This document shows, in pieces, positions 1-9,798 of a DNA stretch of 64,000 nt; within the stretch, counting starts at the first letter, position 1; each line of letters starts with the position of its first letter. The DNA is taken from NCBI RefSeq assembly GCF_022369515.1, contig NZ_CP059724.1, positions 1,736,001 through 1,800,000 of the forward strand, written 5' to 3'. This DNA comes from Paenibacillus sp. 19GGS1-52 (GTDB lineage Bacteria; Bacillota; Bacilli; Paenibacillales; Paenibacillaceae). The notes beneath the pieces are model-generated. The model did not search any database and was not told where the DNA came from. It saw nothing but the letters and a program-made list of their open reading frames with translations. A program made the position numbers and the translations under genes.

Positions 1-2
1 CT

Positions 3-452
3 TATTTAACATTCACTTACAAGGTTGAAGCCATGGATTATATTACAAAGGATAAGTTTACGGATATTCAGAAGCGCGTAATCGAATGTATCGATACGGC
101 TAGCCAGCGTTATTTGCAGAACAAGCATAGCAACATCAAGAAATTCCAAACCAAATCCGGTGATAAAGTTATTAGTGTCGACTATAATGACATTCTTTTC
201 TTTGAAACGTCGCCGCAGTTGCATAAGGTGATTCTGCATGCTAGAAACCGCCAGGTGGAGTTCTATGGGAAATTAAAAGATATTCTGGCTGCCGATGCCC
301 GCTTCTATCGCTGTCACAACTCCTATGTAGTCAACAAGGACAACATTGCTGAAGTGGATATTAAGAACCGTGAAATCAAAATGATCAATGGTGAGATCTG
401 TTATGCCTCCAGCCGCTTTCTCAGCGGGTTGAAGGATATCATTCCACACTAA
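3..452 (+). CDS. AgrA-like LytTR response regulator, 3' part only
   Basis: The reading frame is open from base 3 with no stop, so this is the C-terminal part of a longer protein whose start lies outside the window. The ATG at 33 is internal. The stretch YKVEAMDYITKD matches the end of the receiver domain in AgrA/ComE-type regulators. It is followed by a LytTR DNA-binding domain with the typical DILFFET, EFYGKL and RCHNSYVVN segments. LytTR regulators bind paired 9-bp direct repeats and usually act with a peptide-sensing histidine kinase in quorum sensing or virulence control. The receiver aspartate is not in view. It ends before a terminator region, so it is probably the last gene of its operon. 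Family assignment is firm; orthology to AgrA itself is inferred. Confidence 0.88.
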   Translation, partial: YLTFTYKVEAMDYITKDKFTDIQKRVIECIDTASQRYLQNKHSNIKKFQTKSGDKVISVDYNDILFFETSPQLHKVILHARNRQVEFYGKLKDILAADARFYRCHNSYVVNKDNIAEVDIKNREIKMINGEICYASSRFLSGLKDIIPH

Positions 453-490
453 TGCAATAAATGTATAGTCAATATCGAACACGCACACTA

Positions 491-553
491 CTTTTATATT
501 TTTTCGGGAAACGGGCGTCTCCTTTACCAAGGACGGCGGAGCCGTTTCTTTTG
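491..553 (+). repeat. Hairpin element, copy 1
   Basis: This stretch resembles 24921-24991 over about 60 bases. Shared parts in order are TTTATATTT, GAAACGGG, a CT-rich spacer, AAGGACGGC and AG(C/T)CGT. Here the outer arms GAAACGG (508-514) and CCGTTTC (542-548) pair perfectly and are followed by TTTT, so this copy can act as a terminator for the LytTR gene. Confidence 0.5.
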
Positions 554-618
554 TCTTTTATAAGGATTTATATATTTGGGGGCCCCCCGCAAAGGACTTG
601 GTTAGGCTTCGAAGTCAA

Positions 619-645
619 AGCTCCACTTTGTGGGGCTATTTTTTG
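619..645 (+). terminator. Terminator-like hairpin upstream of ruvC
   Basis: AGCTCCAC (619-626) pairs with GTGGGGCT (630-637), allowing one G-U pair, and is followed by ATTTTTTG. It would insulate ruvC from upstream transcription. Confidence 0.5.
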
Positions 646-802
646 GGTCTTAAGTTCTCTTTTCTGCATATACGGTAAACTTTTACTCTCCCTGAGGAGG
701 TTTTTTGCTATAATAGTTGAAAGGAATACATATGTTCGCTTTCGAATGGGTTACTGGATGAATACGGTGGAAATTCCTGCCTGAAATAGAGGAGAGATAG
801 TT

Positions 803-1306
803 TTGCGTATTTTGGGAATAGACCCGGGGCTGGCCATCGTCGGCTTTGGCTTTGTGGATAAGGAAGGCAATAAATTGACGCCTGTGCAATATGGTTGTAT
901 ACAGACGGAGGCACATACGCTTGAAGAAGAACGTCTGCTGCATGTCTATGAGGGTATGGTTCAGCTGATTGATAAATATAAACCAGATGCAGTTGCAGTG
1001 GAGAAGCTGTTCTTCAGCCGCAATGTAACTACGGCTTTGCCGGTTGCCCAGGCGCGCGGAGTACTCATCTTGGCTGCTGTACAGCGTGGACTGCCGGTAT
1101 CAGAATATACCCCGATGCAGGTGAAGCAGGCCGTTGTTGGTTATGGTAAGGCAGAGAAGCGGCAAGTGCAGGAAATGGTCAAGCTGTTGCTGAAATTATC
1201 TGTAATTCCCAAGCCGGATGATGTGGCCGATGCGCTGGCTGTGGCAGTATGTCATGCCCACTCTGTAAGTTTAAATTCCAAATTAAATGAGGTATTGCGA
1301 AAATGA
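803..1306 (+). CDS. ruvC: Holliday junction resolvase RuvC
   Basis: RuvC is a dimeric endonuclease that cuts Holliday junctions held by RuvAB during recombinational repair. The 167-residue protein has family length. The first acidic catalytic residue is D7 in RILGIDPG, the second is E67 in AVEKLFF, and the C-terminal acidic pair lies in PDDVADALA. The start is TTG, chosen because GGAGAG lies about 8 bases upstream and translation gives the canonical N-terminus directly. The stop overlaps the ruvA start (ATGA), so the two are translationally coupled. Bacillus species lack RuvC and rely on RecU, so its presence fits Paenibacillus or other deep Firmicutes. Confidence 0.97.
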   Translation: MRILGIDPGLAIVGFGFVDKEGNKLTPVQYGCIQTEAHTLEEERLLHVYEGMVQLIDKYKPDAVAVEKLFFSRNVTTALPVAQARGVLILAAVQRGLPVSEYTPMQVKQAVVGYGKAEKRQVQEMVKLLLKLSVIPKPDDVADALAVAVCHAHSVSLNSKLNEVLRK

Positions 1307-1920
1307 TAGATTTCCTAAGAGGACCTGTTGTTCATTTGGAGGCAGAATATGTGGTTTTGGATGTTCAGGGTGTTGGCTATCGGGTATTCTGCCCGAATCC
1401 CTATGCTTTTGCCAAGGTGAACGGACCTGTAACCATATTTATTCATTATCAGACACGTGAGGATGCTACCTTGCTGTTCGGGTTTCCTACTCGAGAAGAG
1501 CAAAAGCTGTTCCGTAAGTTGATTGAAGTAACGGGCATCGGCCCGCGGGTTGCACTTGGCATACTGACAGGTGGCACACCGGATCAACTGATCTCAGCTA
1601 TTTATCAGGAGAATCTGACCTTTTTGATTAAGTTGCCTGGGATTGGTAAGAAGACCGCACAGCGGATGATTCTGGATTTAAAAGACAAGTTGGACGGGCT
1701 TGGGACGGCATCTATGCAGACGGGATTATTTGCACTTCCTGTGGAAGAAGATGAGGATCTCCTGCCTTGGCAGGAGGCCAGAGACGCACTTAAGGCGCTC
1801 GGTTATACCGAAGGTGAATTGGACAGTGTATGGCTTGACATGAAGAAAGAAGGGGCAGATATAGGGCCTGTTGATGTGCTGATGAAGAAAGCGCTGAAGC
1901 TGCTGTATGTAGCCAGATAA
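1303..1920 (+). CDS. ruvA: Holliday junction branch migration protein RuvA
   Basis: RuvA forms tetramers that bind the four-way junction and load the RuvB motor. The 205-residue protein starts [13 protein letters not shown], an OB-fold domain. It then has two helix-hairpin-helix motifs ([13 protein letters not shown] and [16 protein letters not shown], about residues 70-125), an acidic linker, and a C-terminal helical domain that contacts RuvB. Its ATG overlaps the ruvC stop and ruvB follows after 37 bases, giving a ruvC-ruvA-ruvB operon. Confidence 0.97.
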   Translation: MIDFLRGPVVHLEAEYVVLDVQGVGYRVFCPNPYAFAKVNGPVTIFIHYQTREDATLLFGFPTREEQKLFRKLIEVTGIGPRVALGILTGGTPDQLISAIYQENLTFLIKLPGIGKKTAQRMILDLKDKLDGLGTASMQTGLFALPVEEDEDLLPWQEARDALKALGYTEGELDSVWLDMKKEGADIGPVDVLMKKALKLLYVAR

Positions 1921-1957
1921 AGCCTGACAGCATCTTGGAAGAACGGAGCGATGGAAG

Positions 1958-2962
1958 ATGGATGACCGGATCATATCCGCAAATTTGATGATGGACGAAC
2001 AGGCTGTAGAATTGAGTCTGCGGCCCCGTTATCTGGCTGAATATATCGGACAGACCCAGGTTAAAGAGAACCTGAAAATATATATTGAAGCAGCCAAAAT
2101 GAGAAGCGAAGCACTTGATCATGTGCTGCTGTACGGGCCGCCGGGTCTTGGCAAGACAACGTTGGCAAATATTATCGCCAATGAGCTTGGTGTAAGTCTG
2201 CGCACAACGTCAGGTCCAGCCATAGAACGCCCGGGCGATCTGGCGGCGCTGCTGACTAACCTGCAAGAAGGCGATGTGTTGTTCATTGACGAGATTCACC
2301 GCCTGCATCGGACTGTGGAAGAGGTAATGTATCCGGCAATGGAGGACTTTGCTCTTGATATTATGATCGGCAAGGGGCCGAGCGCTCGTTCAGTGCGGTT
2401 AGATCTGCCGCCATTTACACTGATCGGTGCTACAACTCGTGCTGGGATGTTGTCAGCACCGCTGCGCGATCGCTTCGGAGTCGTCAGCCGCTTGGAATTC
2501 TATACGATGGATGAGTTGAGCTATATTGTATCCCGCAATGCCGATCTGTTGGGCATCCAGATTGTCGGAGACGCTGCCGAAGAGATTGCCCTCCGGGCAA
2601 GGGGAACCCCGCGTATAGCGAACCGCTTGTTGAAGCGAGTACGTGATTTTGCTCAAGTGCGAGGTGATGGAATTATCACTCCTGAGATTACTTCAGAAGC
2701 GTTGAAGCTGCTGCAGGTAGACCCGCGTGGATTGGATAGTATTGATCACAAGATGCTCCATTCAATGATAACAGGCTTTCGCGGCGGCCCAGTCGGGCTG
2801 GATACGATCGCTGCTACTATAGGTGAAGAGAGTCAGACTATCGAGGATGTGTATGAACCCTATCTACTACAGATTGGTTTCTTGCAGCGCACTCCACGTG
2901 GAAGAATCGTAACACCAGCCGGGTATCTTCATTTAGGTATTACTCCGCCGGAACAGCACTAG
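1958..2962 (+). CDS. ruvB: Holliday junction branch migration ATPase RuvB
   Basis: RuvB is the AAA+ hexameric motor that drives branch migration with RuvA. The 334-residue protein shows Walker [12 protein letters not shown] (about residues 60-70), Walker B DEIHR, sensor segment GATTRAG and a C-terminal winged-helix domain ending in a [14 protein letters not shown] stretch. The start ATGGATGACCGG follows GGAAGATGG. After the stop, a 64-bp tandem repeat array separates it from the SpoIID-like gene. Confidence 0.97.
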   Translation: MDDRIISANLMMDEQAVELSLRPRYLAEYIGQTQVKENLKIYIEAAKMRSEALDHVLLYGPPGLGKTTLANIIANELGVSLRTTSGPAIERPGDLAALLTNLQEGDVLFIDEIHRLHRTVEEVMYPAMEDFALDIMIGKGPSARSVRLDLPPFTLIGATTRAGMLSAPLRDRFGVVSRLEFYTMDELSYIVSRNADLLGIQIVGDAAEEIALRARGTPRIANRLLKRVRDFAQVRGDGIITPEITSEALKLLQVDPRGLDSIDHKMLHSMITGFRGGPVGLDTIAATIGEESQTIEDVYEPYLLQIGFLQRTPRGRIVTPAGYLHLGITPPEQH

Positions 2963-2970
2963 ATCTCAAT

Positions 2971-3324
2971 GAAGTGATTCAGAGAAGCAGATGCTATACA
3001 AAACAAGGTTTATGCTTACGAAGCAGTTTTGTACGAAGTGATTCAGAGAAGCAGATGCTATACAAAACAAGGCTTATGCTTACGAAGCAGTTTTGTACGA
3101 AGTGATTCAGAGAAGCGGATGCTATACAAAACAAGGCTTATGCTTACGAAGCAGTTTTGTACGAAGTGATTCAGAGAAGCGGATGCTATACAAAACAAGG
3201 CTTATGCTTACGAAGCAGTTTTGTACGAAGTGATTCAGAGAAGCAGATGCTATACAAAACAAGGCTTATGCTTACGAAGTAGTTTTGTACGAAGTGATTC
3301 AGAGAAGCGGATGCTATACAAAAC
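2971..3324 (+). repeat. 64-bp tandem leader repeat, five full units plus a partial one
   Basis: Units begin with GAAGTGATTC at 2971, 3035, 3099, 3163, 3227 and 3291, an exact 64-base period. The full units differ from each other at only a few positions. Each holds TACAAAAC and GTTTTGTA arms flanking a GCTT-ACG-AAGC mini-hairpin. The sixth unit is cut after TACAAAAC and runs straight into TTTTAGGAGG, the ribosome binding site of the next gene. Related arrays lie at 9458-9640 and 18547-18690. Confidence 0.95.
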
Positions 3325-3340
3325 TTTTAGGAGGATGGAA

Positions 3341-5446
3341 ATGAACCATACAATCTGGAAATGGAGAGGCGCAAGCGTGCTCAGCAGAGGATTGCTGGCA
3401 GCAGCGCTGGCAATGGGCAGCTTCCTGATCCCTGCGAATGACAGCCATGCTGATGCTGATGGAACGATACGAGTCGCACTTTATGCTGATATTGGCAGTA
3501 AATATAAATCTACTGTGCCGCTGGTGACTCTGCAATCGGAGCAGAGCTTTAACCTTGCCTCCATTCAAGCAGGTAGCGCTCCACTGCAAGCTGTACCAGC
3601 CCAAACCAAAATTCGTGTCAGCCTAGATGGTTATAGGGTAAAGGTGCTGGAGTCTTCAACTTGGCAGGCTGCGGCTGATGCTGCCAAGAAGCTGCAATCC
3701 ACCACTGATAAGCCACAGTTATTCGTGGCTACCAAGAATGGGGCCACCGTATATCAATTGTACACTGGGGTATATGCCAGTGAGAATGCCGCGAAGGATG
3801 GACTTACCCGGGTAGGCAAAACGGGACTTATTCCCGCAGGGCAAGCAGCGGCGGTGACCGGTAATAAGCATTTGTCCGCTGGGGGTTATTCAACCCAGCA
3901 AGAAGCCAACGCAACACTGAGTAGTATTACTGCTGCCGGATTCGACGCGTGGGTAGTACTCCTGTCTGCGGCCGATGGCAGTGCACGTTATGAGGTATGG
4001 GCCGGTGAAGCTGCCAATGACAGTGATTTGGCTACTTTCCGAACGGGATTGGCAGCGGCATTACCACAGCTTGTGCTTTCTGCTGGAGCTGCAACCACGC
4101 CTGGATTATTAGTACGTATGGACGCAGGGCTTGATTGGAACAGTGAGTCTCAAGCTGCTCATTATATTGTTAGTGGAAACGACGCGAAGTTTGTAGCTGT
4201 TGCTAATGAAGCCGGAATTCAACTGGTGGAACGATCAAAGCGAACCTACCGCGGTAATCTGGAACTAAGCGGTCTGAATGGTTCTCTGGCGGTAATCAAT
4301 GTGGTACCGCTAGAGCAATATTTGTATGCTGTTGTCGGTGGAGAAGTATCCTCGGGCTGGCCAGCGGAAGCGTTGAAGGCTCAGGCAGTAGCCGCACGCA
4401 GCTACGCGTTGTCTCAAGGCAATCGGTTTGATGTGGCAAATGTAGTCGATACGACTCTTAGTCAGGTATACAACGGAATTGGGGCTGAAGCGCCCGTGAT
4501 CACCAGAGCAGTCGATGCTACCACTGGTGAAGTACTGATGAGCGGTGGCAAAATTGTGGAGGCTGTATTCTCTTCAAACAGCGGCGGTGTTACGGCTGAT
4601 CCTTCTGAAGTATGGAACAATGGTGGAGATATGTTTGTTAGTGTGGAAAGCCCAGAAGATATCGCTGCCGCCGCTACCTCCAAGAAATGGTATAATGTCC
4701 TTCTGGCGAATGGAGTCTCCGGTTATGCTCGTGAAGATAACGTTAAATTAACGGGTAATCAAACCCCTGCGGGTCTAGCTATAGTAACAGCCACAGCCAA
4801 AGATGTGAATATTCGTCCCCTGCCTGTGATTGACAGTACGGTAAGTCCGGTAGGTAAGCTGAATCCCGGTGAGAATGCCGTCGTTCTAGATAAGGTGATC
4901 GAATCCGGCAGCTATAGCTGGATCAAAGGCCCGTATACTTCGGCAGAGCTGCTGAAGAGCTTGCAGGGCAAGACAAGCAGTTCGCTCCCTTCCTCAATCC
5001 TCAGTTTACAGGTTACAGGGCGTGGACCCTCAGGAAGAGCCGTTCAGGTTAAAGCCAACGGTGAGATTCTCAAGGTGAAATACCCTGATTTATTCCGTTC
5101 TTCATTCAATGGATTGCCTAGTACATTGTTTGATATTGTGCCTTCCGGCAGTTATACTGTATTAGGCGCTGACGGCTCTACTGCAACAATTAGCAATTCA
5201 CAGAATGCAGGTGTGCTCTCTGCATCGGGTATGGTGACCGTGGGTGGCAGTGGAACTGTCGTCATGGGCGGAGCTAATACTGCCAGAGTGATCAGCAGCA
5301 CTTCAGGCTTCCTGTTTATAGGTCAAGGAAATGGTCATGGTCTGGGTATGTCCCAATGGGGCGTGAAGGGTATGGCGGACAATGGGAATGATTACAAGCA
5401 AATATTGCAACATTATTATCATAACGTTACTATAGTTAAGGAATGA
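3341..5446 (+). CDS. SpoIID/LytB-domain sporulation-type protein with SPOR-like repeats
   Basis: SpoIID-family proteins are exported peptidoglycan-remodelling enzymes; SpoIID is a lytic transglycosylase of engulfment. This 701-residue protein has an N-terminal signal segment (SRGLLAAALAMGSFLIP), two SPOR-like stretches around residues 100-250, a SpoIID core near 320-430 (LEQYLYAVVGGEV, LKAQAVAARSYA) and the C-terminal signature GQGNGHGLGMSQWG near residue 661. I place the start at 3341, 6 bases after AGGAGG. A longer frame from 3221 would translate the repeat array and is rejected. It is about twice the size of SpoIID proper, so it is more likely a SpoIID/LytB-like paralogue. It lies 9 bases before queA. 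Confidence 0.88.
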   Translation: MNHTIWKWRGASVLSRGLLAAALAMGSFLIPANDSHADADGTIRVALYADIGSKYKSTVPLVTLQSEQSFNLASIQAGSAPLQAVPAQTKIRVSLDGYRVKVLESSTWQAAADAAKKLQSTTDKPQLFVATKNGATVYQLYTGVYASENAAKDGLTRVGKTGLIPAGQAAAVTGNKHLSAGGYSTQQEANATLSSITAAGFDAWVVLLSAADGSARYEVWAGEAANDSDLATFRTGLAAALPQLVLSAGAATTPGLLVRMDAGLDWNSESQAAHYIVSGNDAKFVAVANEAGIQLVERSKRTYRGNLELSGLNGSLAVINVVPLEQYLYAVVGGEVSSGWPAEALKAQAVAARSYALSQGNRFDVANVVDTTLSQVYNGIGAEAPVITRAVDATTGEVLMSGGKIVEAVFSSNSGGVTADPSEVWNNGGDMFVSVESPEDIAAAATSKKWYNVLLANGVSGYAREDNVKLTGNQTPAGLAIVTATAKDVNIRPLPVIDSTVSPVGKLNPGENAVVLDKVIESGSYSWIKGPYTSAELLKSLQGKTSSSLPSSILSLQVTGRGPSGRAVQVKANGEILKVKYPDLFRSSFNGLPSTLFDIVPSGSYTVLGADGSTATISNSQNAGVLSASGMVTVGGSGTVVMGGANTARVISSTSGFLFIGQGNGHGLGMSQWGVKGMADNGNDYKQILQHYYHNVTIVKE

Positions 5447-5455
5447 ATACGGACA

Positions 5456-6484
5456 ATGAATGTAGACGCATATGATTTTCAATTGCCGGAGGAGCTAATT
5501 GCACAAACTCCGCTCGCTGATCGCAGTGCTTCAAGGCTGCTCTTGGTTAACAAGGAGAACGGGGAGTTGGCTCACCAGCATTTTACCGATATCATTGATC
5601 AATTACAGTCAGGAGATACTCTTGTTCTAAATGATACAAGAGTTATTCCCGCTCGGCTGTTCGGAGTTAAAGAAGATACAGGAGCTAAGGCCGAAGTGCT
5701 TCTATTGAAGAATATGGGGGAAGATCGCTGGGATGCCCTCGTAAAGCCTGGAAAGAAGCTCAAGACTGGTGCTGTCATTATTTTTAGTGATGAGCTTCGT
5801 GCGGTTGTTGAGGATGAGGCTGATATGGGAGGTCGAACGCTTCGCTTCATATATGAAGGTATTTTTAATGAGATACTGGACAGGCTGGGAAGCATGCCAT
5901 TACCTCCATATATTAAGGAGACGCTTGATGATCGTGAACGTTATCAGACCGTTTATGCACGACATGAGGGATCAGCGGCAGCACCTACAGCAGGGCTTCA
6001 TTTCACCAATGATCTGCTGGAGCAGATTGCGGCTAAAGGCGTAAATATTGCTTACCTCACACTTCATGTTGGACTAGGCACATTTCGTCCGATGTCTGTT
6101 GAGAAGGTCGAGGAGCATGTGATGCATGCTGAATATTTCGTCTTGTCACAGGAAACAGCTGATATTATAAATGCAACCAAAGAAAGAGGTGGCCGGATCA
6201 TTGCGGTCGGAACAACCTCTTGCCGCACATTAGAGACGGTCGGTAGACAATGTCAGGGCGGTCCACTTGTTGAATGCAGTGGCTGGACGGATATCTTTAT
6301 TTTTCCAGGGTACCATTTCCAGGTAGTCAATGCACTAATTACAAACTTTCACCTTCCAAAGTCTACATTGGTTATGCTGGTTAGTGCGCTGGCCGGTCGG
6401 GAGCATATTCTAGCCGCCTATGAAGCAGCGATTGAGCAGAAATACCGATTTTTTAGCTTTGGCGATGCAATGTTTATTTATTAA
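5456..6484 (+). CDS. queA: tRNA preQ1(34) S-adenosylmethionine ribosyltransferase-isomerase QueA
   Basis: QueA moves and isomerises the ribosyl group of S-adenosylmethionine onto preQ1 in tRNA, giving epoxyqueuosine. The 342-residue protein has full length and family segments: N-terminal [14 protein letters not shown], the [11 protein letters not shown] stretch, APTAGLHFT and [14 protein letters not shown]. The ribosome binding site is weak, so translation may be coupled to the preceding gene. It lies 20 bases upstream of tgt, the enzyme for the preceding step. Confidence 0.97.
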   Translation: MNVDAYDFQLPEELIAQTPLADRSASRLLLVNKENGELAHQHFTDIIDQLQSGDTLVLNDTRVIPARLFGVKEDTGAKAEVLLLKNMGEDRWDALVKPGKKLKTGAVIIFSDELRAVVEDEADMGGRTLRFIYEGIFNEILDRLGSMPLPPYIKETLDDRERYQTVYARHEGSAAAPTAGLHFTNDLLEQIAAKGVNIAYLTLHVGLGTFRPMSVEKVEEHVMHAEYFVLSQETADIINATKERGGRIIAVGTTSCRTLETVGRQCQGGPLVECSGWTDIFIFPGYHFQVVNALITNFHLPKSTLVMLVSALAGREHILAAYEAAIEQKYRFFSFGDAMFIY

Positions 6485-6501
6485 GTAAGAGGATGGGTTA
6501 A

Positions 6502-7641
<1,140 letters not shown>

Positions 7642-7683
7642 GTACTGGATTGTGCTTTAATGCAATTGAAAGGGGGGAGAAAT

Positions 7684-7989
7684 ATGTTTCAATATGCAGC
7701 AGCTTCAGGTGGGGGTAGTATACTTGGTCTAGTAGGCCCGTTTGTACTTATGTTTGTGGTATTTTACTTCTTGCTGATTCGTCCGCAACAGAAGAAAACA
7801 AAAGCGCGCAACGGGATGTTAAAATCTTTATCAAAAGGCGCTAAGGTAGTTACGATTGGTGGTCTTCACGGCACGATTTTGGAGATTTCCGATGATATTG
7901 TAGTGCTTCGCGTCAATGATGTGACCAAGCTTACTTTTGATCGTGGTTCAATCAGCCACTCTATTGTAGAAAAAGAAGACAAAGAGTAG
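7684..7989 (+). CDS. yajC: Preprotein translocase accessory subunit YajC
   Basis: YajC is a small membrane protein that associates with SecDF and the Sec translocase. It has one membrane segment (LVGPFVLMFVVFYFLLIR) followed by the family signature PQQKKTK and a beta-rich cytosolic part. I start at 7684 because AAGGGGGGAG sits just upstream; the earlier in-frame ATG at 7660 would translate that site. The length is 101 residues. A terminator follows, closing the queA-tgt-yajC run. Confidence 0.95.
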   Translation: MFQYAAASGGGSILGLVGPFVLMFVVFYFLLIRPQQKKTKARNGMLKSLSKGAKVVTIGGLHGTILEISDDIVVLRVNDVTKLTFDRGSISHSIVEKEDKE

Positions 7990-8013
7990 TTACAGAGGTA
8001 GTATTGCAAAAAG

Positions 8014-8050
8014 GGTCTCTATAAGCCATTAGGCTGTGGAGACCTTTTCT
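8014..8050 (+). terminator. Terminator after yajC
   Basis: GGTCTC (8014-8019) pairs with GAGACC (8039-8044), with an inner AGCC/GGCT stem, and TTTTCTTC follows. Confidence 0.75.
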
Positions 8051-8070
8051 TCTGTTTTGCTCATAAAATT

Positions 8071-8113
8071 AAAAAACAGCAAGCCTCAATAGTCTGAGAG
8101 CTTGCTGTTTTTT
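8071..8113. terminator. Bidirectional terminator between yajC and the PAP2 gene
   Basis: AAAAAACAGCAAGC (8071-8084) and GCTTGCTGTTTTTT (8100-8113) form a perfect stem with A and T tracts on both sides. It serves the convergent genes and touches the stop codon of the minus-strand gene. Confidence 0.88.
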
Positions 8114-8999
8114 AATTAGCTTTTGCACGATTTCGAATAGAAAGTGACTCTTCTCCGCTCCGCAGTGTCAGCTTGGCTAGCTGAACCCCCATTGAGGTAG
8201 CAAAGACAGCGAGTAGACTTCCGCCTATCATATCGGTCAGCCAATGAATGCCCAGATAAAAAATACCAAATACAATAACGGTTGCGGAAATGGTCGTAAT
8301 GATCATCCAGCGGCGATTGCCTGAACGGTAAGCCAAGAGGGCCATTGTAACCGAAATAGAGGTATGCAAACTAGGGAAACAGTTGTTAAGACCAGAAAGT
8401 GGTCTATATTCCTGTTCAAACCTGGGAAATATATCGAGCATTGTAAATCGGACTCCTGCAGGAATATAAGACCACACTTCGTTTACCGGAAAATACAGAT
8501 AGAACGGAATGGCTAGGGAATAATTGATAATAATTGCGTAGCAGGTCGCGTACAGCATTAATCGATTCTTACCCAGCACGTAGACTCCGAGGGAAGCAGC
8601 TAGCACGGATTGTAGCATGAAAATGTAAAAGAATACAATGATTGGTGTCAGCCATGGAGTATAGAATAATTGCTGCAAGTTGTGGACAAAATGTCCCTCC
8701 AATCTAAATACAAAAGCTGTGAAATCGGAGGAGTAATTAATTTTGTTCTCGATCTGCAGCTCATATTTGTTCAAAGCGAGCACGCCGAATGTTCCAACAA
8801 TTAGCAGCAAAAATTTATAGGAGTATAGGAGTTCCTTCCCTATTTCAACTACAGCCAATAATGGGTTGCGCCGAGATCCAATCCATATCAGTAAAACAAC
8901 AAGCAGAACGGTGTACAAAACAATATGGTTCATTGATTGGTAAAGCAAAGCAATCGAAGCCTCCCTGATCCTTTTTATAAAAAAGTTTAATGAAAACAT
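8112..8999 (-). CDS. PAP2-superfamily membrane phosphatase
   Basis: This 295-residue protein has several membrane segments and the PAP2 motifs NNCFPSLHTS (about residues 204-213) and GIHWLTDMIGG (about 251-261), which hold the catalytic histidines. Members dephosphorylate lipid phosphates such as undecaprenyl pyrophosphate or phosphatidic acid, or transfer headgroups. The layout with a long N-terminal hydrophobic region resembles the inositol phosphorylceramide synthase-like branch, but substrate cannot be told from sequence. It is a single gene, transcribed towards yajC and ended by a shared terminator. Confidence 0.85.
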   Translation of the reverse strand: MFSLNFFIKRIREASIALLYQSMNHIVLYTVLLVVLLIWIGSRRNPLLAVVEIGKELLYSYKFLLLIVGTFGVLALNKYELQIENKINYSSDFTAFVFRLEGHFVHNLQQLFYTPWLTPIIVFFYIFMLQSVLAASLGVYVLGKNRLMLYATCYAIIINYSLAIPFYLYFPVNEVWSYIPAGVRFTMLDIFPRFEQEYRPLSGLNNCFPSLHTSISVTMALLAYRSGNRRWMIITTISATVIVFGIFYLGIHWLTDMIGGSLLAVFATSMGVQLAKLTLRSGEESLSIRNRAKAN

Positions 9000-9048
9000 T
9001 TTAACATATTTTCAAGGAATGGTTTCGATTATTTTTAATTGAAAATTT

Positions 9049-9441
9049 TTAGGATCTTTGTAAATTCACACCGAACATTCCGCCAAGTGCTCCAATAGCC
9101 GCAGCAGCCATAACCCAGAGCAGATCAGCACCAGCAGGAGAATTGTCGAGTGCCATGAACCCAATTAAAAGAACAATAACACCATAAAAGGCACCTGTAA
9201 GGCATCCCTGGTACCAGCCCTTTCGTGTGGCTCTGCGTCCCGCAGTTAGCCCGCCGAAAGCAGCGGCAATGCCGTGTACGATATAAGTATACATTGAAAG
9301 ATCCTGCTCCTTCAAATTGCTGCCCCAGAGTAAAAGCGAGAGGAATAGCGCACCCATCAGCATCCAAAGGAAAGATCGGCATAGACCGGATAACACAGGA
9401 TTGGCTATTCTCCAAGAGAACATCCGCCGGATTAAGTACAT
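9049..9441 (-). CDS. yrzE: TIGR04086-family small membrane protein (YrzE-like)
   Basis: This 130-residue protein has four hydrophobic segments and glycine-rich turns (GIAAAFGGLTAGRRATRKGW, GALGGMFGVNL), as in the YrzE/TIGR04086 family found beside yajC and spoVB in Bacillales. The function is unknown. I start at MYLIRR because AGGAGG lies 7 bases upstream. A longer frame with 24 more residues would translate the repeat leader. The leader has the same ending as that of the SpoIID-like gene: ATGCTATCAAAAC, then TTTTAGGAGG. Confidence 0.82.
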   Translation of the reverse strand: MYLIRRMFSWRIANPVLSGLCRSFLWMLMGALFLSLLLWGSNLKEQDLSMYTYIVHGIAAAFGGLTAGRRATRKGWYQGCLTGAFYGVIVLLIGFMALDNSPAGADLLWVMAAAAIGALGGMFGVNLQRS

Positions 9442-9457
9442 AGTACAACCTCCTAAA

Positions 9458-9640
9458 AGTTTTGATAGCATAAGCTCCTTGAACGCACTCCGCAAAACTG
9501 GCTTCGAAAGCATTGACTAAGTTTTGATAGCATAAGCTTCTTGAACGCACTTCGCAAAACTGGCTTCGAAAGCAATGGAAAATTTTTGATAGTATAAGCT
9601 TCATTCGAATGCATTTACTTAGTTTTATTGTATGGGACGG
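9458..9640 (-). repeat. Leader repeat array upstream of yrzE
   Basis: Read on the minus strand, units begin with ATGCTATCAAAAC and recur every 62-63 bases, two complete and one or more decayed. Arms CAAAAC and GTTTTG flank a perfect GCTT-TCG-AAGC mini-hairpin. The last unit stops after CAAAAC and joins TTTTAGGAGG, exactly as at 2971-3334. The sequence has drifted from the spoIID copies, but the paired positions are kept. Confidence 0.85.
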
Positions 9641-9798
9641 GTTGCTCCAATAGTACAAGAATAGGCACTGCTGAGATTTACCATTAATTAATAAGAAGGT
9701 TTCCGAATGTTCCCTGAGCAGAGCGGTCAGAATAGGGTTACATTAATCCGCCTGTGAGGAACGTTTGCGGGTGAGAGCAGGAGGGGAGCGAAGCCAAT

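Larger units (their letters stand above)
453..802. other. Intergenic region between LytTR gene and ruvC
   Basis: About 350 bases hold two terminator-like hairpins (508-555 and 619-645) and a good -10 box TATAAT at 709-714 with no clear -35 element. That box could start ruvC transcription about 90 bases upstream of its start codon. An open frame covers 461-784 but runs through both hairpins and has no ribosome binding site, so I do not call a gene. Confidence 0.5.

Noticed and set aside
461..784. 107-codon frame between the LytTR gene and ruvC
   Set aside because: It crosses two terminator hairpins and has no ribosome binding site; composition is not protein-like.
2971..3324. CRISPR array
   Set aside because: The period is an uninterrupted 64 bases with no variable spacers, and the array ends in a ribosome binding site.
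3221..3340. N-terminal extension of the SpoIID-like protein
   Set aside because: The extra 40 residues translate the repeat array; AGGAGG lies inside the extension and directly before the chosen ATG at 3341.
9125..9658. 177-codon minus-strand frame overlapping yrzE
   Set aside because: It is an out-of-frame shadow of yrzE that continues into the leader repeats.
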